From contig CP136063.1 in assembly GCA_032622095.1 (NCBI GenBank), positions 273,165,426 to 273,229,425 of the forward strand: a stretch of 64,000 nucleotides of DNA, given 5' to 3'. The notes under the pieces are model-generated. The model saw only the letters and a list, made by a program, of their open reading frames with translations. It was not told where the DNA came from and did not search any database. Within the stretch, counting starts at the first letter, position 1. Each line of letters starts with the position of its first letter. This document shows, piece after piece, positions 29,201 through 44,452 of the stretch. A program made the translations under genes and the position numbers. The stretch is from Siphonodentalium dalli. Taxonomy: Eukaryota; Mollusca; Scaphopoda; Gadilida; Siphonodentaliidae.

Positions 29201-31250
29201 GACTAACAATTGACGTTCTTTGTTGGTTACATACCAGAAATAAGACTAGCAATGAACGCTCTTTATTTTTAACATACCATGAATAAGACTAACAATGGAC
29301 GTTCTTTGTTGGTTTCATACCAGGATTAAGACTAGCAATGAACGCTCTTTATTTGTAACATACAATGAGTAAGACTAACTATGAACGCGCTTTATTTGTA
29401 ACATACCAGGAATAAACCAACAATGGACGTTCTTTGTTGGTTACATACCAGGAATAGATTAACAGTGAACGCTCTTTATTTGTAACATACCATGAATAAG
29501 ACTAACAATGGACGTTCTTTGTTGGTTACATACCAGGAGTAAGACTATCAATGAGCGTTCTTTATTTGTAACATACAAGGACTAGACTAACAATGAACGC
29601 TCTTTATTAGTAACATACCAGGAATAAGACTAACAATGAGCGTTCGCTATTTATAAAATACCAGGAATAAGACTAACAATGAGCGTTCTTTATTTGTAAC
29701 ATACCATGACTAAGACTGACAATGCACGGTATTTATTGGTAACATACAATGAGTAGACTTACAATGAACGCTCTTTATGTGTAACATACCAGGAATAAGA
29801 CTAACAATGAACGATCTTTATTTGTAACATACCATGAATATACTAACAAGGAACGCTCTTTATTTCTAACATACCATGACTAATACTAACAATGAACGGT
29901 CTTATTTTTAACATACAATGAGTAAGACTAACATTGAACGCTCTGTATTTGTAACATACCAGGCACAAGACTAACAATGAACGATCTTTATTTGTAGCAT
30001 ACCATGAATATACTAACAATGAACGCTTTTTATGTGTATCATACCAGGAATAAGACTAACAATGAACGCTCTTTATTTGTAACATACCATGAACAAGAAT
30101 AACAATGGACGGTCTTTATTTGTAACATACCACGAATAGACTAACAATGAACGCTCTTCAATTGTAACATACCAGGAATAGACTAACAATGAACGCTCTT
30201 TATTTGTAACATACCAGGAATAGACTAACAATGAACGCTCTTTATTTGTAACATACCAGGGATAGACCAACAATTAACGCTCTTTATTTGTAATATACCA
30301 TGAATAGACTAACAATGAACGTTCTTTATTTGTAACATATCATGAATAAACTAACAATGAACGTTCTTTATTTGTAACATACCAGGAATAAGACAAACAA
30401 TGAACGCTCTTTATTTGTAACATACCAGGAATAGTCTTACAATGAACGCTCTTTATTTGTAACATAACATGAATAGACTAGCAATGAACGCTCTTTATTA
30501 GTAACATACCAGGAATATAATAACAATGAATGCTCTTTATTTGTAACATACCAGAAATAGACTAACAATGAACGCTCTTTATTTGGAACATACCATGAAT
30601 AGACTAAAAATTAACGTTCTTTATTTGTAACATACCAGGAATAGAGTAACAATGAACGCTCTTTATTTGTAACATACCAGGAATAGACTAACAATGAACG
30701 CTCTTTATTTGTAACTTACCAGGAATAGACTAACAATGAACGTTCTTTATTTGTAACATACCAGGAATAGACTAACAATGAGCGTTCTTTATTTGTAGCA
30801 TATTAGGAGTAAGACTAACAATGAAAGTTCTTTATTTTTAACATACAATGAGTAAGACTAACAATGAACGCTCTATATTTGTAACATACCATGCATAAGA
30901 CTAACAATGAACGATCTTTATTTGTAACATACCATGAATATATTAACAATGAACGCTTTTTATGTGTATCATACCAGGAATAAGACTAACAATGAACGCT
31001 CTTTATTTGTAACATACCATGAATAAGAATAACAATGGACGGTCTTTATTTGTAACATACCACGAATAGACTAACAATGAACGCTCTTTAATTGTAACAT
31101 ACCTGGAATAAGACTAACAATGGACGTTCTTTATTTGTAACATACCAGGAATAGACTAACAATGAGCGTTCTTTATTTGTGACATACCAGGAATAAGACT
31201 AGCAATGAACGTTCTGTATTTGTAACATACCAGGAATAGACTAGCAATGA
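23275..31250 (+). repeat. Higher-order satellite block, copy 1 (about 8 kb)
   Basis: This block reappears at about 46500-54520 with an offset of 23,228 bp, changing to 23,270 after one extra 42-bp monomer in the second copy. Variant order and rare mutations (for example TAACATCCCAGG, and the non-satellite island) are shared, so it is a large duplication rather than independent monomers. Confidence 0.85.
26831..26883. repeat. Non-satellite island in the array, copy 1
   Basis: A stretch of about 50 bp unlike the monomers (ACGCTGCACCAGCTCACAAA, then AGAAACCATCCAACAATAAA) interrupts the array. It is present identically at 50101-50153. It may be a small filler inserted before the 8-kb block was duplicated. 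Confidence 0.8.
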
Positions 31251-34200
31251 ACGCTCTTTATTTGTAACATACCAGGAATAGACTAAAAAATGGACGTTCT
31301 TTATTTGTAACATACCAGGAATAAGACTAACAATGGACGTTCTTTATTTGTAATTTACCAGGAATAAACAAACAATGAGCGTTCTTTATTTGTAACATAC
31401 CAGGAATAAGACTAGCAATGAACGTTCTTTATTTGTAACATACCAGGAATAGACTAGCAATGAACGCTCTTTATTTGTAACATACCAGGAATAGACTAAC
31501 AATGGACGTTCTTTATTTGTAACATACCAGGAATAGACTAACAATGAGCGTTCTTTTTTTGTAACATACCAGGAATAAGACCAACAATGGACGTTCTTTA
31601 TTTGTAACATATCAGGAATAGACTATCAATGGACACTCTTTATTTGTAACGTACCAGGAATAGACTAGCAATGAACGCTCTTTGTTTGTAACATACCATG
31701 AATAGACTAGCAATGAACGCTTTTTATTTGTTACATACAAGTAATAGACTAAAAATGAGCGTTCGTTATTTGTAACATACCATGAATAGACTAACAACGA
31801 ACGCTCTTTATTTGTAACATACCAGGAATATACTAACAATGATCGTTCTTTATTTGTAACATACCATGAATATACTAGCAATGAGCGTTCTTTATTTGTA
31901 ACATACCAGGAATAGACTAACAATGAACGCTCTTTATTTGTAACATACCAGGAATAGACTAACAATGAGCGTTCTTTATTTGTAACATACCAGGAATAGA
32001 CTAACAATGAACGCTCTTTATTTGTAACATACCAGGAATAGACTAACAATGAGCATTCTGTGTTGGTTACATACCACGAATAAGACGAGCAATGAACGCA
32101 CTTTATTTGTAACATACCAGGAATAGATTAGCAATGAACGCTCTTTATTTGTAACATACCAGGAATAGACTAACAATGAACGCTCTGTATTTGTAACATA
32201 CCAGGAATAGATAAACAATTAACGCTCTTTATTTGTAACATACCAGGAATAAGACTAACAATGAACGCTCATTATTGGTATGTGAATGATCTTTATTTGT
32301 AACATACCATGATTAAGACTAACAATGGACGTACTTTGTTGGTTACATACCAGGAATAAGACAGGCAATGAACGCTCTTTATTTGTAACATACCATGAAT
32401 AAGACTAGCAATGGACGTTCTTTGTTGGTTAAATACCAGGAATAAGACTAGCAATGAACGCTCTTTATTTGTAACATACCAGGAGTAAGACTAACAATGA
32501 ACGCTCTTTATTGGTAACATACCAGGAGTAAGACTAACAATGGACGTTCGTTGTTGGTTACATACCAGGGATAAGACTAGCAATGAACGCTCTTTATTTG
32601 TAACATACCATGAATAAGAATAACAATGGACGTTCTTTGTTGGTTACATACCAGGAATAAGACTAGCAATGAACGCTCGTTATTTGTAACATATCAGGAG
32701 TAAGACTAACAATGAACGCTCTTTATTTGTAACTTACCAAGAGTAAGAATAACAATGGACGTTATTTGTTGTTTACATACCAGGGATAAGACTAGCAATG
32801 AACGCTCTTTATTTGTAACATGCAATGAAAAAGACTAACAATTGACGTTCTTTGTTGGTTACATACCAGAAATAAGACTAGCAATGAACGCTCTTTATTT
32901 TTAACATACCATGAATAGGACTAACAATGGACGTTCTTTGTTGGTTACATACCAGGATTAAGACTAGCAATGAACGCTCTTTATTTCTAACATACAATGA
33001 GTAAGACTAACTATGAACGCGCTTTATTTGTAACTTACCCAGGAATAAACCAACAATGGACGTTCTTTGTTGGTTACATACCAGGAATAGATTAACAGTG
33101 GACGCTCTTTATTTGTAACATACCATGAATAAGACTAACAATGGACGTTCTTTGTTGGTTACATACCAGGAGTAAGACTATCAATGAGCGTTCTTTATTT
33201 GTAACATACAAGGAATAGACTAACAATGAACGCTCTTTATTAGTAACATACCAGGAATAAGACTAACAATGAGCGTTCGCTATTTGTAACATACCAGGAA
33301 TAAGACTAACAATGAGCGTTCTTTATTTGTAACATACCATGACTAAGACTGACAATGCACGGTATTTATTGGTAACATACAATGAGTAGACTTACAATGA
33401 ACGCTCTTTATGTGTAACATACCAGGAATAAGACTAACAATGAACGATCTTTATTTGTAACATACCATGAATATACTAACAAGGAACGCTCTTTATTTCT
33501 AACATACCATGACTAATACTAACAATGAACGGTCTTATTTTTAACATACAATGAGTAAGACTAACATTGAACGCTCTGTATTTGTAACATACCAGGAATA
33601 AGACTAACATTGAACGCTCTTTATTTGTAACATACCACGAACAAGAATAACAATGGACGATCTTTATTTGTAACATACCACGAATAGACTAACAATGAAC
33701 GCTCTTCAATTGTAACATACCAGGAATAGACTAACAATGAACGCTCTTTATTTGTAACATACCAGGAATAGACTAACAATGAACGCTCTTTATTTGTAAC
33801 ATACCAGGGATAGACAAACAATTAACGCTATTTATTTGTAATATACCATGAATAGACTAACAATGAACGTTCTTTATTTGTAACATACCATGAATAAACT
33901 AACAATGAACGTTCTTTATTTGTAACATACCAGGAATAAGACAAACAATGAACGCTCTTTATTTGTAACATACCAGGAATAGTCTTACAATAAACGCTCT
34001 TTATTTGTAACATAACATGAATAGACTAGCAATGAACGCTCTTTATTAGTAACATACCAGGAATATAATAACAATGAATGCTCTTTATTTGTAACATACC
34101 AGGAATAGACTAACAATGAACGCTCTTTATTTGGAACATACCATGAATAGACTAAAAATGAACGTTCTTTATTTGTAACATACCAGGAATAGAGTAACAA

Positions 34201-37200
34201 TGAACGCTCTTTATTTGTAACATACCAGGAATAGACTAACAATGAACGCTCTTTATTTGTAACTTACCAGGAATAGACTAACAATGAACGTTCTTTATTT
34301 GTAACATACCAGGAATAGACTAACAATGAGCGTTCTTTATTTGTAGCATATTAGGAGTAAGACTAACAATGAAACTTCTTTATTTTTAACATACAATGAG
34401 TAAGACTAACAATGAACGCTCTATATTTGTAACATACCAGGCATAAGACTAACAATGAACGATCTTTATTTGTAACATACCATGAGTATATTAACAATGA
34501 ACGCTTTTTATGTGTATCATACCAGGAATAAGACTAACAATGAACGCTCTTTATTTGTAACATACCATGAATAAGAATAACAATGGACGCTCATTATTGG
34601 TATGTGAATGATCTTTATTTGTAACATACCATGATTAAGACTAACAATGGACGTACTTTGTTGGTTACATACCAGGAATAAGACAGGCAATGAACGCTCT
34701 TTATTTGTAACATACCATGAATAAGACTAGCAATGGACGTTCTTTGTTGGTTAAATACCAGGAATAAGACTAGCAATGAACGCTCTTTATTTGTAACATA
34801 CCAGGAGTAAGACTAACAATGAACGCTCTTTATTGGTAACATACCAGGAGTAAGACTAACAATGGACGTTCTTTGTTGGTTACATACCAGGGATAAGACT
34901 AGCAATGAACGCTCTTTATTTGTAACATACCATGAATAAGACTAACAATGGACGTTCTTTGTTGGTTACATACCAGGAATAAGACTAGCAATGAACGCTC
35001 TTTATTTGTAACATATCAGGAGTAAGACTAACAATGAACGCTCTTTATTTGTAACTTACCAAGAGTAAGACTAACAATGGACGTTATTTGTTGTTTACAT
35101 ACCAGGGATAAGACTAGCAATGAACGCTCTTTATTTGTAACATGCAATGAATAAGACTAACAATTGACGTTCTTTGTTGGTTACATACCAGAAATAAGAC
35201 TAGCAATGAACGCTCTTTATTTTTAACATACCATGAATAAGACTAACAATGGACGTTCTTTGTTGGTTACATACCAGGATTAAGACTAGCAATGAACGCT
35301 CTTTATTTCTAACATACAATGAGTAAGACTAACTATGAACGCGCTTTATTTGTAACATACCAGGAATAAACCAACAATGGACGTTCTTTGTTGGTTACAT
35401 ACCAGGAATAGATTAACAGTGGACGCTCTTTATTTGTAACATACCATGAATAAGACTAACAATGGACGTTCTTTGTTGGTTACATACCAGGAGTAAGACT
35501 ATCAATGAGCGTTCTTTATTTGTAACATACAAGGAATAGACTAACAATGAACGCTCTTTATTAGTAACATACCAAGAATAAGACTAACAATGAGCGTTCG
35601 CTATTTGTAACATACCAGGAATAAGACTAACAATGAGCGTTCTTTATTTGTAACATACCATGACTAAGACTGACAATGCACGGTATTTATTGGTAACATA
35701 CAATGAGTAGACTTACAATGAACGCTCTTTATGTGTAACATACCAGGAATAAGACTAACAATGAACGATCTTTATTTGTAACATACCATGAATATACTAA
35801 CAAGGAACGCTCTTTATTTCTAACATACCATGACTAATACTAATAATGAACGGTCTTATTTTTAACATACAATGAGTAAGACTAACATTGAACGCTCTGT
35901 AGTTGTAACATACCAGGCATAAGACTAACAATGAACGATCTTTATTTGTAACATACCATGAATATACTAACAATGAACGCTTGTTATGTGTATCATACCA
36001 GGAATAAGACTAACAATGAACGCTCTTTATTTGTAACATACCATGAACAAGAATAACAATGGACGGTCTTTATTTGTAACATACCACGAATAGACTAACA
36101 ACGAAACGCTCTTCAATTGTAACATACCAGGAATAGACTAACAATGAACGCTCTTTATTTGTAACAAACCAGGAATAGACTAACAATGAACGCTCTTTAT
36201 TTGTAACATACCAGGGATAGACCAACAATTAACGCTCTTTATTTGTAAAATACCATGAATATACTAACAAGGAACGCTCTTTGTTTGTAACATACAAGGA
36301 GTAAGACTAACAATGAACGCTCTTTATTTGTAACATACCAGGCATAGACTAAATAACAATGAGCGTTATTTATTTGTAACAAACCAGGAATAGACTAACA
36401 ATGAACGCTCTTTATTTTTAACATACAATGTGTAAGACTAACAATGAACGCTCTTTATTTGTAACATACCAGGAATAAGACTAACAATGAACGCTCATTA
36501 TTGGTATGTGAATGATCTTTATTTGTAACATACCATGAATAAGACTAACAATGGACGTACTTTGTTGGTTACATACCAGGAATAAGACAGGCAATGAACG
36601 CTCTTTATTTGTAACATACCATGAATAAGACTAGCAATGGACGTTCTTTGTTGGTTAAATACCAGGAATAAGACTAGCAATGAACGCTCTTTATTTGTAA
36701 CATACCAGGAGTAAGACTAACAATGAACGCTCTTTATTGGTAACATACCAGGAGTAAGACTAACAATGGACGTTCTTTGTTGGTTACATACCAGGGATAA
36801 GACTAGCAATGAACGCTTTTTATTTGTAACATACCATGAATAAGACTAACAATGGACGTTCTTTGTTTGTTACATACCAGGAATAAGACTAGCAATGAAC
36901 GCTCTTTATTTGTAACATATCAGGAGTAAGACTAACAATGAACGCTCTTTATTGGTAACATACCAGGAGTAAGACTAACAATGGACGTTCTTTGTTGGTT
37001 ACATACCAGGGATAAGACTAGCAATGAACGCTCTTTATTTTTAACATGCAATGAATAAGACTAACAATTGACGTTCTTTGTTGGTTACATACCAGAAATA
37101 AGACTAGCAATGAACGCTCTTTATTTTTAACATACCATGAATAAGACTAACAATGGTCGTTCTTTGTTGGTTTCATACCAGGATTAAGACTAGCAATGAA

Positions 37201-40200
37201 CGCTCTTTATTTGTAACATACAATGAGTAAGACTAACTATGAACGCGCTTTATTTGTAACATACCAGGAATAAACCAACAATGGACGTTCTTTGTTGGTT
37301 ACATACCAGGAATAGATTAACAGTGAACGCTCTTTATTTGTAACATACCATGAATAAGACTAACAATGGACGTTCTTTGTTGGTTACATACCAGGAGTAA
37401 GACTATCAATGAGCGTTCTTTATTTGTAACATACAAGGACTAGACTAACAATGAACGCTCTTTATTAGTAACATACCAGGAATAAGACTAACAATGAGCG
37501 TTCGCTATTTGTAACATACCAGGAATAAGACTAACAATGAGCGTTCTTTATTTGTAACATACCATGACTAAGACTGACAATGCACGGTATTTATTGGTAA
37601 CATACAATGAGTAGACTTACAATGAACGCTCTTTATGTGTAACATACCAGGAATAAGACTAACAATGAACGATCTTTATTTGTAACATACTATGAATATA
37701 CTAACAAGGAACGCTCTTTATTTCTAACATACCATGACTAATACTAACAATGAACGGTCTTATTTTTAACATACAATGAGTAAGACTAACATTGAACGCT
37801 CTGTATTTGTAACATACCAGGCACAAGACTAACAATGAACGATCTTTATTTGTAGCATACCATGAATATACTAACAATGAACGCTTTTTATGTGTATCAT
37901 ACCAGGAATAAGACTAACAATGAACGCTCTTTATTTGTAACATACCATGAACAAGAATAACAATGGACGGTCTTTATTTGTAACATACCACGAATAGACT
38001 AACAATGAACGCTCTTCAATTGTAACATACCAGGAATAGACTAACAATGAACGCTCTTTATTTGTAACATACCAGGAATAGACTAACAATGAACGCTCTT
38101 TATTTGTAACATACCAGGGATAGACCAACAATTAACGCTCTTTATTTGTAATATACCATGAATAGACTAACAATGAACGTTCTTTATTTGTAACATATCA
38201 TGAATAAACTAACAATGAACGTTCTTTATTTGTAACATACCAGGAATAAGACAAACAATGAACGCTCTTTATTTGTAACATACCAGGAATAGTCTTACAA
38301 TGAACGCTCTTTATTTGTAACATAACATGAATAGACTAGCAATGAACGCTCTTTATTAGTAACATACCAGGAATATAATAACAATGAATGCTCTTTATTT
38401 GTAACTTACCAGAAATAGACTAACAATGAACGCTCTTTATTTGGAACATACCATGAATAGACTAAAAATTAACGTTCTTTATTTGTAACATACCAGGAAT
38501 AGAGTAACAATGAACGCTCTTTATTTGTAACATACCAGGAATAGACTAACAATGAACGCTCTTTATTTGTAACTTACCAGGAATAGACTAACAATGAACG
38601 TTCTTTATTTGTAACATACCAGGAATAGACTAACAATGAGCGTTCTTTATTTGTAGCATATTAGGAGTAAGACTAACAATGAAAGTTCTTTATTTTTAAC
38701 ATACAATGAGTAAGACTAACAATGAACGCTCTATATTTGTAACATACCATGCATAAGACTAACAATGAACGATCTTTATTTGTAACATACCATGAATATA
38801 TTAACAATGAACGCTTTTTATGTGTATCATACCAGGAATAAGACTAACAATGAACGCTCTTTATTTGTAACATACCATGAATAAGAATAACAATGGACGG
38901 TCTTTATTTGTAACATACCACGAATAGACTAACAATGAACGCTCTTTAATTGTAACATACCTGGAATAAGACTAACAATGGACGTTCTTTATTTGTAACA
39001 TACCAGGAATAGACTAACAATGAGCGTTCTTTATTTGTGACATACCAGGAATAAGACTAGCAATGAACGTTCTGTATTTGTAACATACCAGGAATAGACT
39101 AGCAATGAACGCTCTTTATTTGTAACATACCAGGAATAGACTAAAAATGGACGTTCTTTATTTGTAACATACCAGGAATAAGACTAACAATGGACGTTCT
39201 TTATTTGTAATTTACCAGGAATAAACAAACAATGAGCGTTCTTTATTTGTAACATACCAGGAATAAGACTAGCAATGAACGTTCTTTATTTGTAACATAC
39301 CAGGAATAGACTAGCAATGAACGCTCTTTATTTGTAACATACCAGGAATAGACTAACAATGGACGTTCTTTATTTGTAACATACCAGGAATAGACTAACA
39401 ATGAGCGTTCTTTTTTTGTAACATACCAGGAATAAGACCAACAATGGACGTTCTTTATTTGTAACATATCAGGAATAGACTATCAATGGACACTCTTTAT
39501 TTGTAACGTACCAGGAATAGACTAGCAATGAACGCTCTTTGTTTGTAACATACCATGAATAGACTAGCAATGAACGCTTTTTATTTGTTACATACAAGTA
39601 ATAGACTAAAAATGAGCGTTCGTTATTTGTAACATACCATGAATAGACTAACAACGAACGCTCTTTATTTGTAACATACCAGGAATATACTAACAATGAT
39701 CGTTCTTTATTTGTAACATACCATGAATATACTAGCAATGAGCGTTCTTTATTTGTAACATACCAGGAATAGACTAACAATGAACGCTCTTTATTTGTAA
39801 CATACCAGGAATAGACTAACAATGAGCGTTCTTTATTTGTAACATACCAGGAATAGACTAACAATGAACGCTCTTTATTTGTAACATACCAGGAATAGAC
39901 TAACAATGAGCATTCTGTGTTGGTTACATACCACGAATAAGACGAGCAATGAACGCACTTTATTTGTAACATACCAGGAATAGATTAGCAATGAACGCTC
40001 TTTATTTGTAACATACCAGGAATAGACTAACAATGAACGCTCTGTATTTGTAACATACCAGGAATAGATAAACAATTAACGCTCTTTATTTGTAACATAC
40101 CAGGAATAAGACTAACAATGAACGCTCATTATTGGTATGTGAATGATCTTTATTTGTAACATACCATGATTAAGACTAACAATGGACGTACTTTGTTGGT

Positions 40201-43200
40201 TACATACCAGGAATAAGACAGGCAATGAACGCTCTTTATTTGTAACATACCATGAATAAGACTAGCAATGGACGTTCTTTGTTGGTTAAATACCAGGAAT
40301 AAGACTAGCAATGAACGCTCTTTATTTGTAACATACCAGGAGTAAGACTAACAATGAACGCTCTTTATTGGTAACATACCAGGAGTAAGACTAACAATGG
40401 ACGTTCGTTGTTGGTTACATACCAGGGATAAGACTAGCAATGAACGCTCTTTATTTGTAACATACCATGAATAAGAATAACAATGGACGTTCTTTGTTGG
40501 TTACATACCAGGAATAAGACTAGCAATGAACGCTCGTTATTTGTAACATATCAGGAGTAAGACTAACAATGAACGCTCTTTATTTGTAACTTACCAAGAG
40601 TAAGAATAACAATGGACGTTATTTGTTGTTTACATACCAGGGATAAGACTAGCAATGAACGCTCTTTATTTGTAACATGCAATGAAAAAGACTAACAATT
40701 GACGTTCTTTGTTGGTTACATACCAGAAATAAGACTAGCAATGAACGCTCTTTATTTTTAACATACCATGAATAGGACTAACAATGGACGTTCTTTGTTG
40801 GTTACATACCAGGATTAAGACTAGCAATGAACGCTCTTTATTTCTAACATACAATGAGTAAGACTAACTATGAACGCGCTTTATTTGTAACTTACCCAGG
40901 AATAAACCAACAATGGACGTTCTTTGTTGGTTACATACCAGGAATAGATTAACAGTGGACGCTCTTTATTTGTAACATACCATGAATAAGACTAACAATG
41001 GACGTTCTTTGTTGGTTACATACCAGGAGTAAGACTATCAATGAGCGTTCTTTATTTGTAACATACAAGGAATAGACTAACAATGAACGCTCTTTATTAG
41101 TAACATACCAGGAATAAGACTAACAATGAGCGTTCGCTATTTGTAACATACCAGGAATAAGACTAACAATGAGCGTTCTTTATTTGTAACATACCATGAC
41201 TAAGACTGACAATGCACGGTATTTATTGGTAACATACAATGAGTAGACTTACAATGAACGCTCTTTATGTGTAACATACCAGGAATAAGACTAACAATGA
41301 ACGATCTTTATTTGTAACATACCATGAATATACTAACAAGGAACGCTCTTTATTTCTAACATACCATGACTAATACTAACAATGAACGGTCTTATTTTTA
41401 ACATACAATGAGTAAGACTAACATTGAACGCTCTGTATTTGTAACATACCAGGAATAAGACTAACATTGAACGCTCTTTATTTGTAACATACCACGAACA
41501 AGAATAACAATGGACGATCTTTATTTGTAACATACCACGAATAGACTAACAATGAACGCTCTTCAATTGTAACATACCAGGAATAGACTAACAATGAACG
41601 CTCTTTATTTGTAACATACCAGGAATAGACTAACAATGAACGCTCTTTATTTGTAACATACCAGGGATAGACAAACAATTAACGCTATTTATTTGTAATA
41701 TACCATGAATAGACTAACAATGAACGTTCTTTATTTGTAACATACCATGAATAAACTAACAATGAACGTTCTTTATTTGTAACATACCAGGAATAAGACA
41801 AACAATGAACGCTCTTTATTTGTAACATACCAGGAATAGTCTTACAATGAACGCTCTTTATTTGTAACATAACATGAATAGACTAGCAATGAACGCTCTT
41901 TATTAGTAACATACCAGGAATATAATAACAATGAATGCTCTTTATTTGTAACATACCAGGAATAGACTAACAATGAACGCTCTTTATTTGGAACATACCA
42001 TGAATAGACTAAAAATGAACGTTCTTTATTTGTAACATACCAGGAATAGAGTAACAATGAACGCTCTTTATTTGTAACATACCAGGAATAGACTAACAAT
42101 GAACGCTCTTTATTTGTAACTTACCAGGAATAGACTAACAATGAACGTTCTTTATTTGTAACATACCAGGAATAGACTAACAATGAGCGTTCTTTATTTG
42201 TAGCATATTAGGAGTAAGACTAACAATGAAACTTCTTTATTTTTAACATACAATGAGTAAGACTAACAATGAACGCTCTATATTTGTAACATACCAGGCA
42301 TAAGACTAACAATGAACGATCTTTATTTGTAACATACCATGAGTATATTAACAATGAACGCTTTTTATGTGTATCATACCAGGAATAAGACTAACAATGA
42401 ACGCTCTTTATTTGTAACATACCATGAATAAGAATAACAATGGACGCTCATTATTGGTATGTGAATGATCTTTATTTGTAACATACCATGATTAAGACTA
42501 ACAATGGACGTACTTTGTTGGTTACATACCAGGAATAAGACAGGCAATGAACGCTCTTTATTTGTAACATACCATGAATAAGACTAGCAATGGACGTTCT
42601 TTGTTGGTTAAATACCAGGAATAAGACTAGCAATGAACGCTCTTTATTTGTAACATACCAGGAGTAAGACTAACAATGAACGCTCTTTATTGGTAACATA
42701 CCAGGAGTAAGACTAACAATGGACGTTCTTTGTTGGTTACATACCAGGGATAAGACTAGCAATGAACGCTCTTTATTTGTAACATACCATGAATAAGACT
42801 AACAATGGACGTTCTTTGTTGGTTACATACCAGGAATAAGACTAGCAATGAACGCTCTTTATTTGTAACATATCAGGAGTAAGACTAACAATGAACGCTC
42901 TTTATTTGTAACTTACCAAGAGTAAGACTAACAATGGACGTTATTTGTTGTTTACATACCAGGGATAAGACTAGCAATGAACGCTCTTTATTTGTAACAT
43001 GCAATGAATAAGACTAACAATTGACGTTCTTTGTTGGTTACATACCAGAAATAAGACTAGCAATGAACGCTCTTTATTTTTAACATACCATGAATAAGAC
43101 TAACAATGGACGTTCTTTGTTGGTTACATACCAGGATTAAGACTAGCAATGAACGCTCTTTATTTCTAACATACAATGAGTAAGACTAACTATGAACGCG

Positions 43201-44330
43201 CTTTATTTGTAACATACCAGGAATAAACCAACAATGGACGTTCTTTGTTGGTTACATACCAGGAATAGATTAACAGTGGACGCTCTTTATTTGTAACATA
43301 CCATGAATAAGACTAACAATGGACGTTCTTTGTTGGTTACATACCAGGAGTAAGACTATCAATGAGCGTTCTTTATTTGTAACATACAAGGAATAGACTA
43401 ACAATGAACGCTCTTTATTAGTAACATACCAGGAATAAGACTAACAATGAGCGTTCGCTATTTGTAACATACCAGGAATAAGACTAACAATGAGCGTTCT
43501 TTATTTGTAACATACCATGACTAAGACTGACAATGCACGGTATTTATTGGTAACATACAATGAGTAGACTTACAATGAACGCTCTTTATGTGTAACATAC
43601 CAGGAATAAGACTAACAATGAACGATCTTTATTTGTAACATACCATGAATATACTAACAAGGAACGCTCTTTATTTCTAACATACCATGACTAATACTAA
43701 TAATGAACGGTCTTATTTTTAACATACAATGAGTAAGACTAACATTGAACGCTCTGTAGTTGTAACATACCAGGCATAAGACTAACAATGAACGATCTTT
43801 ATTTGTAACATACCATGAATATACTAACAATGAACGCTTGTTATGTGTATCATACCAGGAATAAGACTAACAATGAACGCTCTTTATTTGTAACATACCA
43901 TGAACAAGAATAACAATGGACGGTCTTTATTTGTAACATACCACGAATAGACTAACAACGAACGCTCTTCAATTGTAACATACCAGGAATAGACTAACAA
44001 TGAACGCTCTTTATTTGTAACAAACCAGGAATAGACTAACAATGAACGCTCTTTATTTGTAACATACCAGGGATAGACCAACAATTAACGCTCTTTATTT
44101 GTAAAATACCATGAATATACTAACAAGGAACGCTCTTTGTTTGTAACATACAAGGAGTAAGACTAACAATGAACGCTCTTTATTTGTAACATACCAGGCA
44201 TAGACTAAATAACAATGAGCGTTATTTATTTGTAACAAACCAGGAATAGACTAACAATGAACGCTCTTTATTTTTAACATACAATGTGTAAGACTAACAA
44301 TGAACGCTCTTTATTTGTAACATACCAGGC
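28620..44330 (+). repeat. Tandem pair of about 7.86-kb higher-order units
   Basis: Unit one (about 28620-36480) and unit two (about 36480-44330) match at a constant offset near 7,857 bp. Both contain the intact Polinton target site (31738 and 39595). A third partial copy occupies about 56118-61240 (offset 26,564 from the first). Confidence 0.8.
31738..31743. other. Empty Polinton target site (paralogous copy 1)
   Basis: TTACATACAAGTAATAGACT is continuous here, matching left flank plus right flank of the insertion with a single CAAGTA. The same occurs at 39595-39600 and 58302-58307. Confidence 0.93.
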
Positions 44331-44452
44331 ATAGACTAAATAACAATGAGCGTTATTTATTTGTAACAAACCAGGAATAGACTAACAATGAACGCTCTTT
44401 ATTTTTAACATACAATGTGTAAGACTAACAATGAACGCTCTTTATTTGTAAC